Shown here piece after piece: positions 43,322 through 51,459 of a stretch of DNA of 64,000 nt. Source of the DNA: UBA4781 sp963674975 (GTDB lineage Bacteria; Chloroflexota; Anaerolineae; Anaerolineales; Anaerolineaceae). The DNA is taken from the NCBI GenBank assembly GCA_963674975.1, contig OY771913.1:1240001-1304000 (forward strand), in the 5' to 3' direction. How positions within the stretch are numbered: the first letter of the stretch is position 1; every line of letters begins with the position of its first letter. A program made the translations under genes and the position numbers. A model generated the notes under the pieces. That model searched no databases. It had not been told where the DNA came from and saw only the letters and a program-made list of their open reading frames with translations.

Positions 43322-45082
43322 TCAAGATCTGCTGCGGATCAGATCCAGCAATGCCAGCGCTGCATTTTCAGGCCCTTTTCGTTCCTGCCCGGGAATACCC
43401 AGCATGGTGCGCAGCTGTCCAACATATAAACCTTCATCAAAAAAAGCCTTGAAATATTTTTCGGCAATTTCATCATGGAGATCTTTAAACTGCACCGGAC
43501 CAAAAATATTGGCAAAATAATTTTCAACCACACCGGTAGTGGCAGTGGTGCCTTTGCTCATCACGGCTCCGCGGCGGAATACCTTCAGGGCATCTGACGG
43601 GGCAGCAAACTGTTCAATCGCGGGATGCTGTGCATCCACCGCTTCATAGTTGTTTGCATACAAAACCGCATCTACAGGAATTCCCTTGATGACATATTCA
43701 TAGCGGGTAACAGGCATAACCACCCGCGCATTTACCTGATCTGGATTCATGATGATCGTACGGTCAATTTGACCGAACGCGTATCCAGCCTGCATATCAT
43801 CCAATCGCACAAAAGCCCCATTTTCTGTTCCATATCCCGCGACCTTTTCACCCGCATCGAGTGATAAAGAACCCATATCATCAGCAATAATCAAAATATC
43901 TTGAATATCTGCCGAACGAACCCGGCGCAGCGCTTCGATGGTTTCTGATTTCCCTGCCCCCGAATCACCCATGATGACCAGGGTGAACGGTTTTTCGTTA
44001 CTCAGGGTCAGCCTGATCATTGCCCCATGAAACGGTAAAAATCCAGATTTCATACGCTTGATATTATGCAGGGTCAGGATCATCTTCTTCAAATAGCCAA
44101 AATAGCCGTATTCATCTTTATCGGGAATGGACCCGATCAAACAATCGTGTTCAACATCTTCATAAAAAACAGTTTCATTTCCATTCACCTGCAGAGCTTC
44201 TGCCGGGGGAAAGCCGTATATGAAGATGGCATCCGGTTTGCGTTTCAGATCTTCTTCATCTGCCAGCTCGAAGAGATTACACAGGGAAAAACCAAGTTCG
44301 AACAGGTCAAGCGAAAAATAGACCATGATCAGCAATTCACCGACCTTTGCCGGATAGCACAACCATTCATTGGGATTCAGATCCAGCTTTTCCAGCGGGT
44401 TCTTCTTGATCTCTTCGAATTGACCCTTCCTCTTATTCATTGGGGTATTGAAAATCATAGGAGGATAGATCAGAGCCTGACGGATCACAAAAATATCCTG
44501 CAGAGAGTCATATAAACCGTCAGGATAATTAATATGGTACGGAAGCGCAATCGCACCGATTTCAGCACCGGCACTCACCTGGCGGTAGATCTTGGGATGA
44601 TTGCCCGTGATATTTTCCTGGATGGTTCGATAGGTGGATCGAACGATATGCATCAGGCTTTCGACCAGATCATTGAAAGTGCGGTAGGGTTTTTGGTCAA
44701 ACCGGTCGAAAACAGAGTCACAAATGATCAGGCGGTGAAGGGAACGCCAGTAGTTATATAACTGCTCTACAAACTCGTTGAGTAAAAATGGATTCTTCAA
44801 GAACGGAGCAGAGCCTTCCACGATCTTCTCAACCTTTTCTGCAGATAACCGGGAAAGATAGAAAAGAACATCGATCAGAGTCTCCATGGATTCACGATCG
44901 ATCGCTGCATCAGGGAAAATATTCAGCAGCTCTGATTTGCGATTTTCAAGTTTCTCCAGAAAACGCCAGAGTATCTTCGCAAATGCCTCGCTTTTTATCA
45001 ATTCTTCTGAATTATTACAAACGCGATTGCGTACCCTCAGAACAATTTTCCCATCGTAAAAGTGAAATGATCCATTCTGCAT
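43322..45082 (-). CDS. HPr kinase/PEP carboxykinase-superfamily P-loop protein
   Basis: A 586-residue cytosolic protein. The first 250 residues are helical and unrecognised. A nucleotide domain follows with Walker A MGDSGAGKSETIEAL (about 365-380), similar to the HPr kinase GxSGxGKSE motif, and a following IIADDMGSLSLD acidic stretch. No HPr or PTS gene is nearby, so the substrate is unknown. PEP carboxykinase (ATP) is the other branch, but its kinase 1a and 2 motifs are not clear. The gene has a strong sigma70 promoter of its own. Confidence 0.65.
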   Translation of the reverse strand: MQNGSFHFYDGKIVLRVRNRVCNNSEELIKSEAFAKILWRFLEKLENRKSELLNIFPDAAIDRESMETLIDVLFYLSRLSAEKVEKIVEGSAPFLKNPFLLNEFVEQLYNYWRSLHRLIICDSVFDRFDQKPYRTFNDLVESLMHIVRSTYRTIQENITGNHPKIYRQVSAGAEIGAIALPYHINYPDGLYDSLQDIFVIRQALIYPPMIFNTPMNKRKGQFEEIKKNPLEKLDLNPNEWLCYPAKVGELLIMVYFSLDLFELGFSLCNLFELADEEDLKRKPDAIFIYGFPPAEALQVNGNETVFYEDVEHDCLIGSIPDKDEYGYFGYLKKMILTLHNIKRMKSGFLPFHGAMIRLTLSNEKPFTLVIMGDSGAGKSETIEALRRVRSADIQDILIIADDMGSLSLDAGEKVAGYGTENGAFVRLDDMQAGYAFGQIDRTIIMNPDQVNARVVMPVTRYEYVIKGIPVDAVLYANNYEAVDAQHPAIEQFAAPSDALKVFRRGAVMSKGTTATTGVVENYFANIFGPVQFKDLHDEIAEKYFKAFFDEGLYVGQLRTMLGIPGQERKGPENAALALLDLIRSRS

Positions 45083-45135
45083 TCTTCTCTCCGTTGTCCC
45101 GCTCTATAAGACATTGTCCTATTAGCGGATGGCAT

Positions 45136-45164
45136 ATTATAGTAAATTAACTCCTCCAAGTCAA
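45136..45164 (-). promoter_or_regulatory. Sigma70-type promoter of the HPr kinase-like gene
   Basis: Minus-strand TTGACT (45159-45164) and TATAAT (45136-45141) are separated by 17 bases. A transcript would start near 45129, about 45 bases before ATG 45082. Confidence 0.8.
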
Positions 45165-45183
45165 TGCTGCATAGGTACCATAA

Positions 45184-45933
45184 TTAATGACTCAAGATCT
45201 GTGATAGGAACTGCTTGGAGCGCTCACAAGAAGGATTCTCGAAGAAAACCTCCGGGGCAGCCCGCTCGACGATCTTTCCCATATCCATAAAAATGACCTC
45301 ATCCGCAGCGGCTTTGGCAAACCCCATCTCATGCGTGACGATCACCATAGTCATTCCATCTTTTACCAGCAGGAGCATTACATCCAGCACCTCTTTGATC
45401 ATTTCCGGATCGAGTGCGCTGGTAGGTTCGTCGAAAAGCATCACCTTCGGTTCCATAGCCAGAGCGCGCGCAATGGCTACCCGCTGCTGCTGACCGCCGG
45501 ATAATTGAGCAGGATAATAATCCGCCTTATCCGCAATGCCTACTTTTGTGAGCTGTTGAAAGGCTATCTTTTTTGCCTCACTCTTTTTGATCTTCTTTAC
45601 AATGCGTAATGCCAGCGTGATATTCTCGGTAACAGTCAGATGACCATAGAGATTGAAGCTCTGAAAAACCATGCCAATATTCGAGCGAATCGAGTTGATG
45701 CAGTGCTGATTTTCCGATAAAGACACTCCATCTACCATCACTTCCCCTTCGGTTGGTTTTTCAAGCCAGTTCATGGTGCGCAGCAGCGTAGATTTCCCCG
45801 ACCCGCTGGGACCAATGATCACCAGCACCTGTTTTGGGAATACTTTCAGGCTGACCCCATTCACCGCTTCAACCACACCAAAATTTTTCGACAGATCCTT
45901 TACTTCGATCATAGGGGTTTTATTTTCGCTCAT
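45184..45933 (-). CDS. Polar amino acid ABC transporter, ATP-binding protein
   Basis: A 249-residue ATPase from ATG 45933 (AGGAAG upstream; overlaps the permease gene by 14 bases). Walker A GPSGSGKSTLLR, Q-loop, signature LSGGQQQRVAIARA, Walker B VMLFDEPTSALDPE and switch VTHEMGFAK are all intact. It belongs to the GlnQ/ArtP/TcyC group. It is the third gene of an importer operon whose leader encodes a Cys-Cys micro-peptide, so cystine or a related amino acid is a candidate substrate. Confidence 0.95.
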   Translation of the reverse strand: MSENKTPMIEVKDLSKNFGVVEAVNGVSLKVFPKQVLVIIGPSGSGKSTLLRTMNWLEKPTEGEVMVDGVSLSENQHCINSIRSNIGMVFQSFNLYGHLTVTENITLALRIVKKIKKSEAKKIAFQQLTKVGIADKADYYPAQLSGGQQQRVAIARALAMEPKVMLFDEPTSALDPEMIKEVLDVMLLLVKDGMTMVIVTHEMGFAKAAADEVIFMDMGKIVERAAPEVFFENPSCERSKQFLSQILSH

Positions 45934-46798
45934 TTTGCATCTTCCTTTCAATAGCCTTCAAGCACAGCGATAAAATCAATGTAAGGGTTAAGTACAGTAC
46001 ACAGAGAATCGAATACGCTTCTGCAAATTTAAATGAACGTCCCACATAGAGCCGCGTAACCTGGGTGATATCGCGTACTGCCAGAATGGAAACCAGCGAT
46101 GAATCTTTCAACATGGAGATCAAATCATTTCCAAGCGCAGGGAGTACATTGCGGATAGCTTGAGGGAGGATCACATAACGCATCGCCTGCCAACGGCTCA
46201 ACCCCTGCGATCGCGCAGCCTCCATTTGCCCCTGGCTGACAGATTGAATACCGGCGCGGAAGATCTCAGCCGAAAATGCCGCATACGTGATCGCCAGTGA
46301 AATAATAGCGCGTACGTTCATCGAGATGGATTTATTTTCAACCGCAGCCAGTTTCGATCCAAAATCTTCAATGCCCCAGCTGATCAGTACATCACCCAGA
46401 GAACTCACTATCGCGGTAAGACCGGGGATGAGAACCAGCGCTATAAAAAAAATGAGTACCATTAATGGTACCCCACGGATGATCTCGACATAGATGGTGG
46501 ATATATTTCGCCAAACCACGCTTTCGGATACTCGCCCCAATCCAATAAATAAGCCCAGCAGTATCGCAATACTGTAGGCGCTCAGCGTTGTGGAAATCGT
46601 AACCCCCAGACCGGCTCGAATAATTTTGAATGCATCTTTAAAATCAGGGTTGATCTGGATCATCAAGAAAGTTATCACAATTACTACCCCTATTGCTATC
46701 ATCCACCAGGGAAAATCTTTCTTGGTAAGCTGCATCTCACTGCCAGACTGCAATTCACTCTTGCTCTTTTGTGTCACAAATCGGTCATTTACTGCCAT
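45920..46798 (-). CDS. Polar amino acid ABC transporter, permease
   Basis: A 292-residue His/Glu/Gln/Arg/opine-type permease. The TMD signature runs through VSESVVWRNISTIYVEIIRG, with the EAA loop EAARSQGLSRWQAMRYVILPQA. Around five to six helices are present, with one N-terminal helix (FPWWMIAIGVVIVITFLMIQ) before the usual core. I use ATG 46798 (GGAG upstream) because the longer frame begins with TTG inside an inverted repeat. Pairs with the ATPase encoded downstream. Confidence 0.92.
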   Translation of the reverse strand: MAVNDRFVTQKSKSELQSGSEMQLTKKDFPWWMIAIGVVIVITFLMIQINPDFKDAFKIIRAGLGVTISTTLSAYSIAILLGLFIGLGRVSESVVWRNISTIYVEIIRGVPLMVLIFFIALVLIPGLTAIVSSLGDVLISWGIEDFGSKLAAVENKSISMNVRAIISLAITYAAFSAEIFRAGIQSVSQGQMEAARSQGLSRWQAMRYVILPQAIRNVLPALGNDLISMLKDSSLVSILAVRDITQVTRLYVGRSFKFAEAYSILCVLYLTLTLILSLCLKAIERKMQNERK

Positions 46799-46821
46799 TG
46801 ACTGCTCCAATCTAGTGTATC

Positions 46822-46851
46822 TGTCAGACCGGCTTATAAACCGGTCTGACA
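46822..46851. repeat. Inverted repeat between binding-protein and permease genes
   Basis: A perfect 11-bp inverted repeat TGTCAGACCGG (46822-46832) with CCGGTCTGACA (46841-46851) and an 8-base loop. It has no T-run, so it is more likely an mRNA-stabilising or processing stem that raises binding-protein over permease expression, as known in other importer operons, than a full terminator. Confidence 0.65.
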
Positions 46852-46876
46852 AATTTCTTCTTTATTTTTAATTCTT

Positions 46877-47773
46877 CTATTGAATATCGTCGTAGGTAAG
46901 AGTGAATTCAGGACCGAAAAATTTCATATTGATCTCTTCAAGCTTTCCGTTATCCTTCAAAGCCTGGATGGCGAGGTTTACCGGTTCAACAAGAGCGCTG
47001 CCCAACGGGAAGGGGAATCCGAGTTCATCACCCGAAATAGAGGGACCAATCAGTTCAAGTTCTTCGGCATTGGTGCCCGTGTATCCCAGACCGGCTGTTT
47101 CATCGATCAAGACGGCATCTACATCGCCAGCGATCAAAGCCTGTACGGCAAAGGGAAACTGCTCAAAAGCTTGAATGCGATCTTCGGGAAGGTATTCAAC
47201 AGCAGTTTCGTAGTTGGTGGTTTGTGCCTGCGTACCTAAGATCAGATCTTCATTGGCAACAAAATCTTCTATGCTGGCAAAGCGATCTTCACCTTTTTGA
47301 ACCAATAAGCGCTGATCTACACTGATGTATCCGATCGAGAAATCAACCTGTTTGGCGCGTTCTTCTGTAATAGTCACGCCATCACCGGCTGTATCAAACA
47401 AGCCCTCAGATACTGATTGGATCATAACTTCCCAGGCAGATTCTTCGAAGACGGGCTGGCAATGCAGCAACGTGCAAATTTCTACCCAGACTTCATAATC
47501 CCATCCACCAGCCTCACCGGTATCAGACTCGATATAGTTGAACGGCAGGTACGCATTTTCTACTGCGATGGTAACTTCCTGGCAGTCCAGGTCGACCAGA
47601 GCATCTTCCGCGGTACCCAAACATTCATATACCTGCCCTGCTACTCCATCAGCTGCTATTTCTTCGGCTGCAGCTTCACTACCAGTACCGCTATCCGCTG
47701 CACCGGACGAACAGGATGCAAGCAATAATGCGGCTAAAATTGCAGAAATCATTAAAAAACTAATTTTTTTCAT
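46877..47773 (-). CDS. Amino acid ABC transporter, substrate-binding lipoprotein
   Basis: A 298-residue type-II periplasmic-binding-fold lipoprotein. I use ATG 47773 (AAAGGAG upstream), which opens the signal MKKISFLMISAILAALLLAS ending in Cys. The mature part has VAVENAYLPFNYIESDTGE-like N-lobe features (TIAVENAYLPFNYIE), GWDYEVWVEIC, TITEERAKQVDFS and DAVLIDETAGL. First gene of the importer operon. The substrate is not readable from the pocket; the leader peptide points to cysteine/cystine. Confidence 0.93.
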   Translation of the reverse strand: MKKISFLMISAILAALLLASCSSGAADSGTGSEAAAEEIAADGVAGQVYECLGTAEDALVDLDCQEVTIAVENAYLPFNYIESDTGEAGGWDYEVWVEICTLLHCQPVFEESAWEVMIQSVSEGLFDTAGDGVTITEERAKQVDFSIGYISVDQRLLVQKGEDRFASIEDFVANEDLILGTQAQTTNYETAVEYLPEDRIQAFEQFPFAVQALIAGDVDAVLIDETAGLGYTGTNAEELELIGPSISGDELGFPFPLGSALVEPVNLAIQALKDNGKLEEINMKFFGPEFTLTYDDIQ

Positions 47774-47795
47774 TGTCTCTTTCTCCTTTGGTTTT

Positions 47796-47822
47796 TTAGT
47801 AAAAACGTTCCTCCACAAACAT
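47796..47822 (-). CDS. Micro-ORF MFVEERFY in the importer leader
   Basis: An 8-codon frame with AAAGGAG five bases upstream, located after the leader terminator and 22 bases before the binding-protein start. It could be translated and couple or regulate initiation. It may be chance. Confidence 0.3.
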   Translation of the reverse strand: MFVEERFY

Positions 47823-47858
47823 TTCTCTCCTTTGAAGCACCTCCTGTTAGCTGGTAAC

Positions 47859-47887
47859 AAAAAAGGCTTTCCTTTTTTGGAAAGCCT
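47859..47887 (-). terminator. Leader terminator (attenuator) of the amino acid importer operon
   Basis: On the minus strand AGGCTTTCC, loop AAAAAA, GGAAAGCCT and then a T-run form a perfect 9-bp intrinsic terminator, in the middle of a 228-base leader between the promoter and the first gene. Transcription must pass it to express the importer. Confidence 0.85.
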
Positions 47888-47907
47888 CTCGTTTTCAGCA
47901 TTTGAAC

Positions 47908-47925
47908 TTAGCAGCACCGAATCAT
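47908..47925 (-). CDS. Leader micro-ORF MIRCC with tandem cysteine codons
   Basis: ATG ATT CGG TGC TGC TAA. GGAGGAG lies upstream, 11-13 bases from the ATG. Two Cys codons directly before the stop, followed by an intrinsic terminator, form the layout of ribosome-mediated attenuation by charged tRNA-Cys. This would make the importer responsive to cysteine shortage. An earlier frame (MLNELIKKITP) has no ribosome site. Confidence 0.5.
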   Translation of the reverse strand: MIRCC

Positions 47926-48007
47926 AACAAGAATAGCTCCTCCAATTAGGGAGTTATTTTCTTTATTAGTTCGTTTAGCATGATGTCGGTTTTGCATATT
48001 GGGCGCA

Positions 48008-48036
48008 AATATACTAAAGAAAAATGATTTTGTCAA
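48008..48036 (-). promoter_or_regulatory. Sigma70-type promoter of the amino acid importer operon
   Basis: Minus-strand consensus TTGACA (48031-48036), 17-base spacer and TATATT (48008-48013). The transcript would start near 48001. Confidence 0.88.
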
Positions 48037-48325
48037 GGATTAATACGAAAGTCATATTGGCGATATGACTTTTATTATTGAATATATTTAATCCAGTTAT
48101 CTCGAAAAGAATTGGATTTCAAAGGAATTTTGGTAAATTACACGATTATTTCTTGAATTTTCTCTACAAAATTTTCCAATGTTTATAATCGAAAGAACCA
48201 CATTGAACCTTCTTTGTATATAATGCTCTAAACCATACAGCTGAACAAAGAAAGCATAATGAATGATGTCCCTTTTTCATCATTTCCTCGATTAATAAAG
48301 CAAGAAAACAATGCAAAGGAGGAGC

Positions 48326-48901
48326 ATGGAAAATAATCAATGCCTTTCACCAACCGTTGAAAAACAAAAATCCGAAACTGTGCGTGCTCTTGTAAAAAAA
48401 GCCAAACAGGATATCACGGCTTTTGAAGAACTGTATCGGCAGTATGTTCAGCCCATATATAAGTACTTCTACAACCGTACGAACGATCGATTTGAAGCCG
48501 AAGATCTCACCGAACAAACCTTCATCGCAGCTATGGAGGGAATAACCAATTACCATGAGCGCGGTATCTTTCCCGCATGGTTGTTCACCATTGCCAGAAA
48601 AAAGGCGGCAGATCATTTCCGTAGAAAAACCAAACAATCGCTGCAGGAAATTCCAGAAGAAATTCCTGTTAACAGCGATTTCTTGAACGATATCATCCAA
48701 TCGGAACGCCACCAGGCAATTGCAGCCATTTTCAAAAGTCTTCCTGAAAATGATAAGGAACTGATTCGGCTGCGCTATATTGCAGATCTCAGTTTTGCCT
48801 CGATGGGAAAACTGCTGCACCGCAGTGAAGGAGCAGTCAAGAAAGCCACCTACCGGATCATCCAGCGGATGAGACTGCAACTGGAGGAAAAGAATGAATA
48901 A
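48326..48901 (+). CDS. ECF-type RNA polymerase sigma factor
   Basis: A 191-residue sigma70-family protein from ATG 48326 (AAAGGAGG upstream). Region 2 is visible as FEELYRQYVQPIYKYFYNRT and the DLTEQTFIAAMEG helix, with WLFTIARKKAADHFRR. Region 4 has ELIRLRYIADLSFASMGKLL and SEGAVKKATYRIIQRM. It is followed with 8 bases overlap by a membrane protein that is probably its anti-sigma factor. Confidence 0.93.
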   Translation: MENNQCLSPTVEKQKSETVRALVKKAKQDITAFEELYRQYVQPIYKYFYNRTNDRFEAEDLTEQTFIAAMEGITNYHERGIFPAWLFTIARKKAADHFRRKTKQSLQEIPEEIPVNSDFLNDIIQSERHQAIAAIFKSLPENDKELIRLRYIADLSFASMGKLLHRSEGAVKKATYRIIQRMRLQLEEKNE

Positions 48902-51098
48902 ATCTATTTCCCTTTTTGAAAAAGATTTGCGCGCTGCCATCACCCCACCTGAAGCGCGGGCTGATTTTGTGAATACACTGAAAGATCGTTTATTTAGAGA
49001 GTATTCTGTAAAAGAAGAATCTTCCCAGCCGGTTCACCGGCTGCGTCCCGCCTGGATCGTAACCCTCAGCGTGATCGCGGTGCTGATCATCAGCATTTTG
49101 TTCATCGGACCGGATAAAGTCTATGCCGAAGTCTTGAAACTGCTTGGATACATTCCCGGCATTGGAATTGTGGACCAATCCCAACCAATCCGCATCCTAT
49201 CCGAACCGGTGCGGGTCACGCGTGATGGAATAACCGTTTCGGTGAACCAGGCACTGCTCACCCCGGAAAAAACAGAGATCGATTACGGATTCTCCGGAGT
49301 GCCTTTATCAGCTTACCCCAAAAATGAAGTAGTTTCAGGCTGTATAGAACAGGACTACATCCTGCTGCCGGACGGGACAAGAATTGAAAGCAGCGACCCT
49401 ATTCCGCTGGACGTGGATCAGGTTACCTTTGTGATCCCCTGTCTCTTTAACACTCTCGAGGATACCATCCCAACCGATTGGGAAATTCCCCTGACGTTTA
49501 TTCCGCTTCCCGCTGAGACAACCGTCCTGCCGGTACAGGAATCGACTTCTGCAACCACAACTCCGGCGGATGAATCACCCAGCGCTACACCCTCCCCCAT
49601 TCAGATCGATGAAACCATCAATACCGCAGATGGATTCATCCTGATCGGCTGGTTCCACGCAGATATCGCCGATAACGAACAGCTCCAGCTTACCAGCGTT
49701 ACCTACACCGATGCCAATGGGAAAGTCATCGACACAAGTTTTCCTGAAGATATCGATCTATCTACTTCCGATGAGCCAGTTGGGCTATATGATTTCCCCT
49801 GGTCAATAAAATTTAACTCAAAAGATATTGAATTCCCGATCACCATTCACTACTCCGGCAAAATATATACAAAAGTTGATCTTGCTGCACCTTTTGAATA
49901 CGAATTAGATGCCGGAGAGAATCATCAGGAGGGTCAGGAATGGGAAATTAACCATGATTTCGATCTGGATGGTTCGAATTTCCGCCTGGTTTCCATCCGT
50001 ACTACTACGGGACATACTTATGGTGGTTATTCATTAAAATTTGAAAGTGATGTGGAGCTGAACTTTTCCATGCAGGTGAAAGACCATCCTGCTATTGGGG
50101 GTGGAGGAGGTCCTTATTCGCGCAGTATGGAATTCGAAGAAGTACCCACCGGAAAGATCATATTCCAGTTCTATGATTTCTATAAGCTGACCGGAACCCG
50201 CGACTGGGAAGAAGAATGGCAGCCAGAAACGATTCCCACACCACAGCCTGAACCGCAGAGTTCAGCAGATACCTGTCTGGATGCCGATACCTACCCAAAC
50301 CTGCCCGATTTGCCAGATGGACTGGATGGCTGGATGGTACTGACGCAGCTTAATCCCCAAACACAGATGGTACTGCAGAGTATGGATGGAGAAGAAACAA
50401 CATTTTCCATCCCGCGTCCCACGCGCGGTGTTTTGAATCTCAACGGGACAAAACTGGCTTACCCGAGCGACGAAGGGATTGTTATTGTTGACCTGGCTAC
50501 TCAGCAATCCAACATCCTGCCTAACAGTAATGGCGGATTTGACCTGCACTGGTCACCGGATGGAAAGTATCTCGTACTGCTCAATCCTATTTCTAATTAT
50601 GGCATTTTCGTAACGGCACTAGACGGCAGCGAGAGCAAACAATTGACCAACCTGGGTTATGAATCCATTGCCGGTTGGTCACCGGATGGCAGCCTTGTCT
50701 ATTTCGCCGTACCGGACGCTGGAGGAGAAGGTTTCATGCTGCGGGCGGTCAATGTCAACACAGGCAGTGTGCATGATCTTTTCATTCTCGATGATTCTTC
50801 CCGTAAAGCTCCTTACCCCGCCGTTTCACCGGATGGGCAGTGGGTAGCTTACCGCGGACGCGACAACAGCAGCCTGTATATCAAGGGAATGGACGGCAGC
50901 CCAACCCGATTGATACTGGATAAACCTGCCGATGCCATCAGCGGAATTGTTTGGGAAAAAGGCAGCCACCTGCTGGGAGTAAGCCTGATAACCGACCAAA
51001 CCAGCGATGGAGAGATCATTTTGATGCAGTTTGAGAACTGCGAGATCTACAAGCTCCCTGGATTGCACGGAAAGATACAGAGTATCTATATCCCATAA
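48894..51098 (+). CDS. Membrane-bound probable anti-sigma protein with extracellular TolB-like propeller
   Basis: A 734-residue protein. A 50-residue cytosolic N-terminus (likely sigma-binding; no HxxxCxxC zinc motif), one membrane helix (about 53-72), a DUF4179-like domain (DGITVSVNQALLTPEKTEID), a Thr/Ser/Pro linker, a second beta domain, and from about 445 a WD40/TolB-like propeller with blade motifs HWSPDGKYLVLL, GWSPDGSLVYFA and AVSPDGQWVAYRG. Start overlaps the sigma gene by 8 bases behind GGAGG. Probably senses an envelope signal and controls the sigma factor; inferred from topology and coupling. Confidence 0.75.
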   Translation: MNKSISLFEKDLRAAITPPEARADFVNTLKDRLFREYSVKEESSQPVHRLRPAWIVTLSVIAVLIISILFIGPDKVYAEVLKLLGYIPGIGIVDQSQPIRILSEPVRVTRDGITVSVNQALLTPEKTEIDYGFSGVPLSAYPKNEVVSGCIEQDYILLPDGTRIESSDPIPLDVDQVTFVIPCLFNTLEDTIPTDWEIPLTFIPLPAETTVLPVQESTSATTTPADESPSATPSPIQIDETINTADGFILIGWFHADIADNEQLQLTSVTYTDANGKVIDTSFPEDIDLSTSDEPVGLYDFPWSIKFNSKDIEFPITIHYSGKIYTKVDLAAPFEYELDAGENHQEGQEWEINHDFDLDGSNFRLVSIRTTTGHTYGGYSLKFESDVELNFSMQVKDHPAIGGGGGPYSRSMEFEEVPTGKIIFQFYDFYKLTGTRDWEEEWQPETIPTPQPEPQSSADTCLDADTYPNLPDLPDGLDGWMVLTQLNPQTQMVLQSMDGEETTFSIPRPTRGVLNLNGTKLAYPSDEGIVIVDLATQQSNILPNSNGGFDLHWSPDGKYLVLLNPISNYGIFVTALDGSESKQLTNLGYESIAGWSPDGSLVYFAVPDAGGEGFMLRAVNVNTGSVHDLFILDDSSRKAPYPAVSPDGQWVAYRGRDNSSLYIKGMDGSPTRLILDKPADAISGIVWEKGSHLLGVSLITDQTSDGEIILMQFENCEIYKLPGLHGKIQSIYIP

Positions 51099-51116
51099 AT
51101 TGCTGCCACCTCCTGA

Positions 51117-51140
51117 CCTCCCCCATTGTCATGGGGGAGG
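51117..51140. repeat. Inverted repeat CCTCCCCCAT/ATGGGGGAGG
   Basis: A perfect 10-bp stem with TGTC loop, 19 bases after the propeller gene. It is followed by AAAAAC, not a T-run, on the plus strand. It may be a dispersed repeat or a weak terminator. Confidence 0.5.
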
Positions 51141-51168
51141 AAAAACAGCGAATGCTGGGTTGAAATTC

Positions 51169-51220
51169 AATCCACCCTACAAGATATCAAGTAGCGTAGG
51201 GTGGGTTGATACAACCCACC
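51169..51220. repeat. Nested inverted repeats, GTAGGGTGGGTT family
   Basis: CCACCCTAC pairs with GTAGGGTGG, and GTGGGTTG with CAACCCAC. The sequence GTAGGGTGGGTT followed by AACCCACC is a type of intergenic repeat seen in diverse bacteria (from memory). It looks like remains of a small non-autonomous element. Confidence 0.5.
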
Positions 51221-51327
51221 AACATTATTAACACATCATTCCAAGCAGCGCGAGGAATCTCTTCAAGAATAAACCAGCCAAAAACGGAATATTCATTGCA
51301 ACTTGTCTCATTGCCTATCACAAAATG

Positions 51328-51366
51328 GAGAGATACTCAGTCGCTACGTTCCCTCTGGATGACATT
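51328..51366. repeat. Degenerate dispersed intergenic repeat
   Basis: The stretch GAGATACTCAGTCGCTACGT then TCCCTCTGGATGACA resembles a dispersed repeat known from many genomes (GAGAT..TCAGTCGCT.CG.TCCCTC.GGATGACA). Only one copy is in the window, so the repeat status rests on memory. Confidence 0.4.
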
Positions 51367-51459
51367 GAAAAGTAATGAGGGGTGCTCGAAATGATAATAA
51401 AAAGCGTGCTGCGCTTTATAATAGAACCAAACAATAATCTGATTAAAAGGATGCAGCTC

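Noticed and set aside
47774..48001. T-box leader before the amino acid importer
   Set aside because: No AGGGUGGNACCGCG-type T-box sequence is present; the micro-ORF with Cys codons fits ribosome-mediated attenuation better.
48262..48284. Hairpin AATGATG/CATCATT upstream of the sigma factor gene as a terminator
   Set aside because: It has only 7 mostly A-T pairs and no T-run; probably chance in AT-rich DNA.
49972..49981. GGTTCGAATTTCC resembling a tRNA T-loop
   Set aside because: It lies inside the propeller protein coding region and has no acceptor or anticodon stem around it.
51085..51394. Short open frames in the gap after the propeller gene
   Set aside because: They run through inverted repeats and dispersed repeat remnants and lack ribosome sites.
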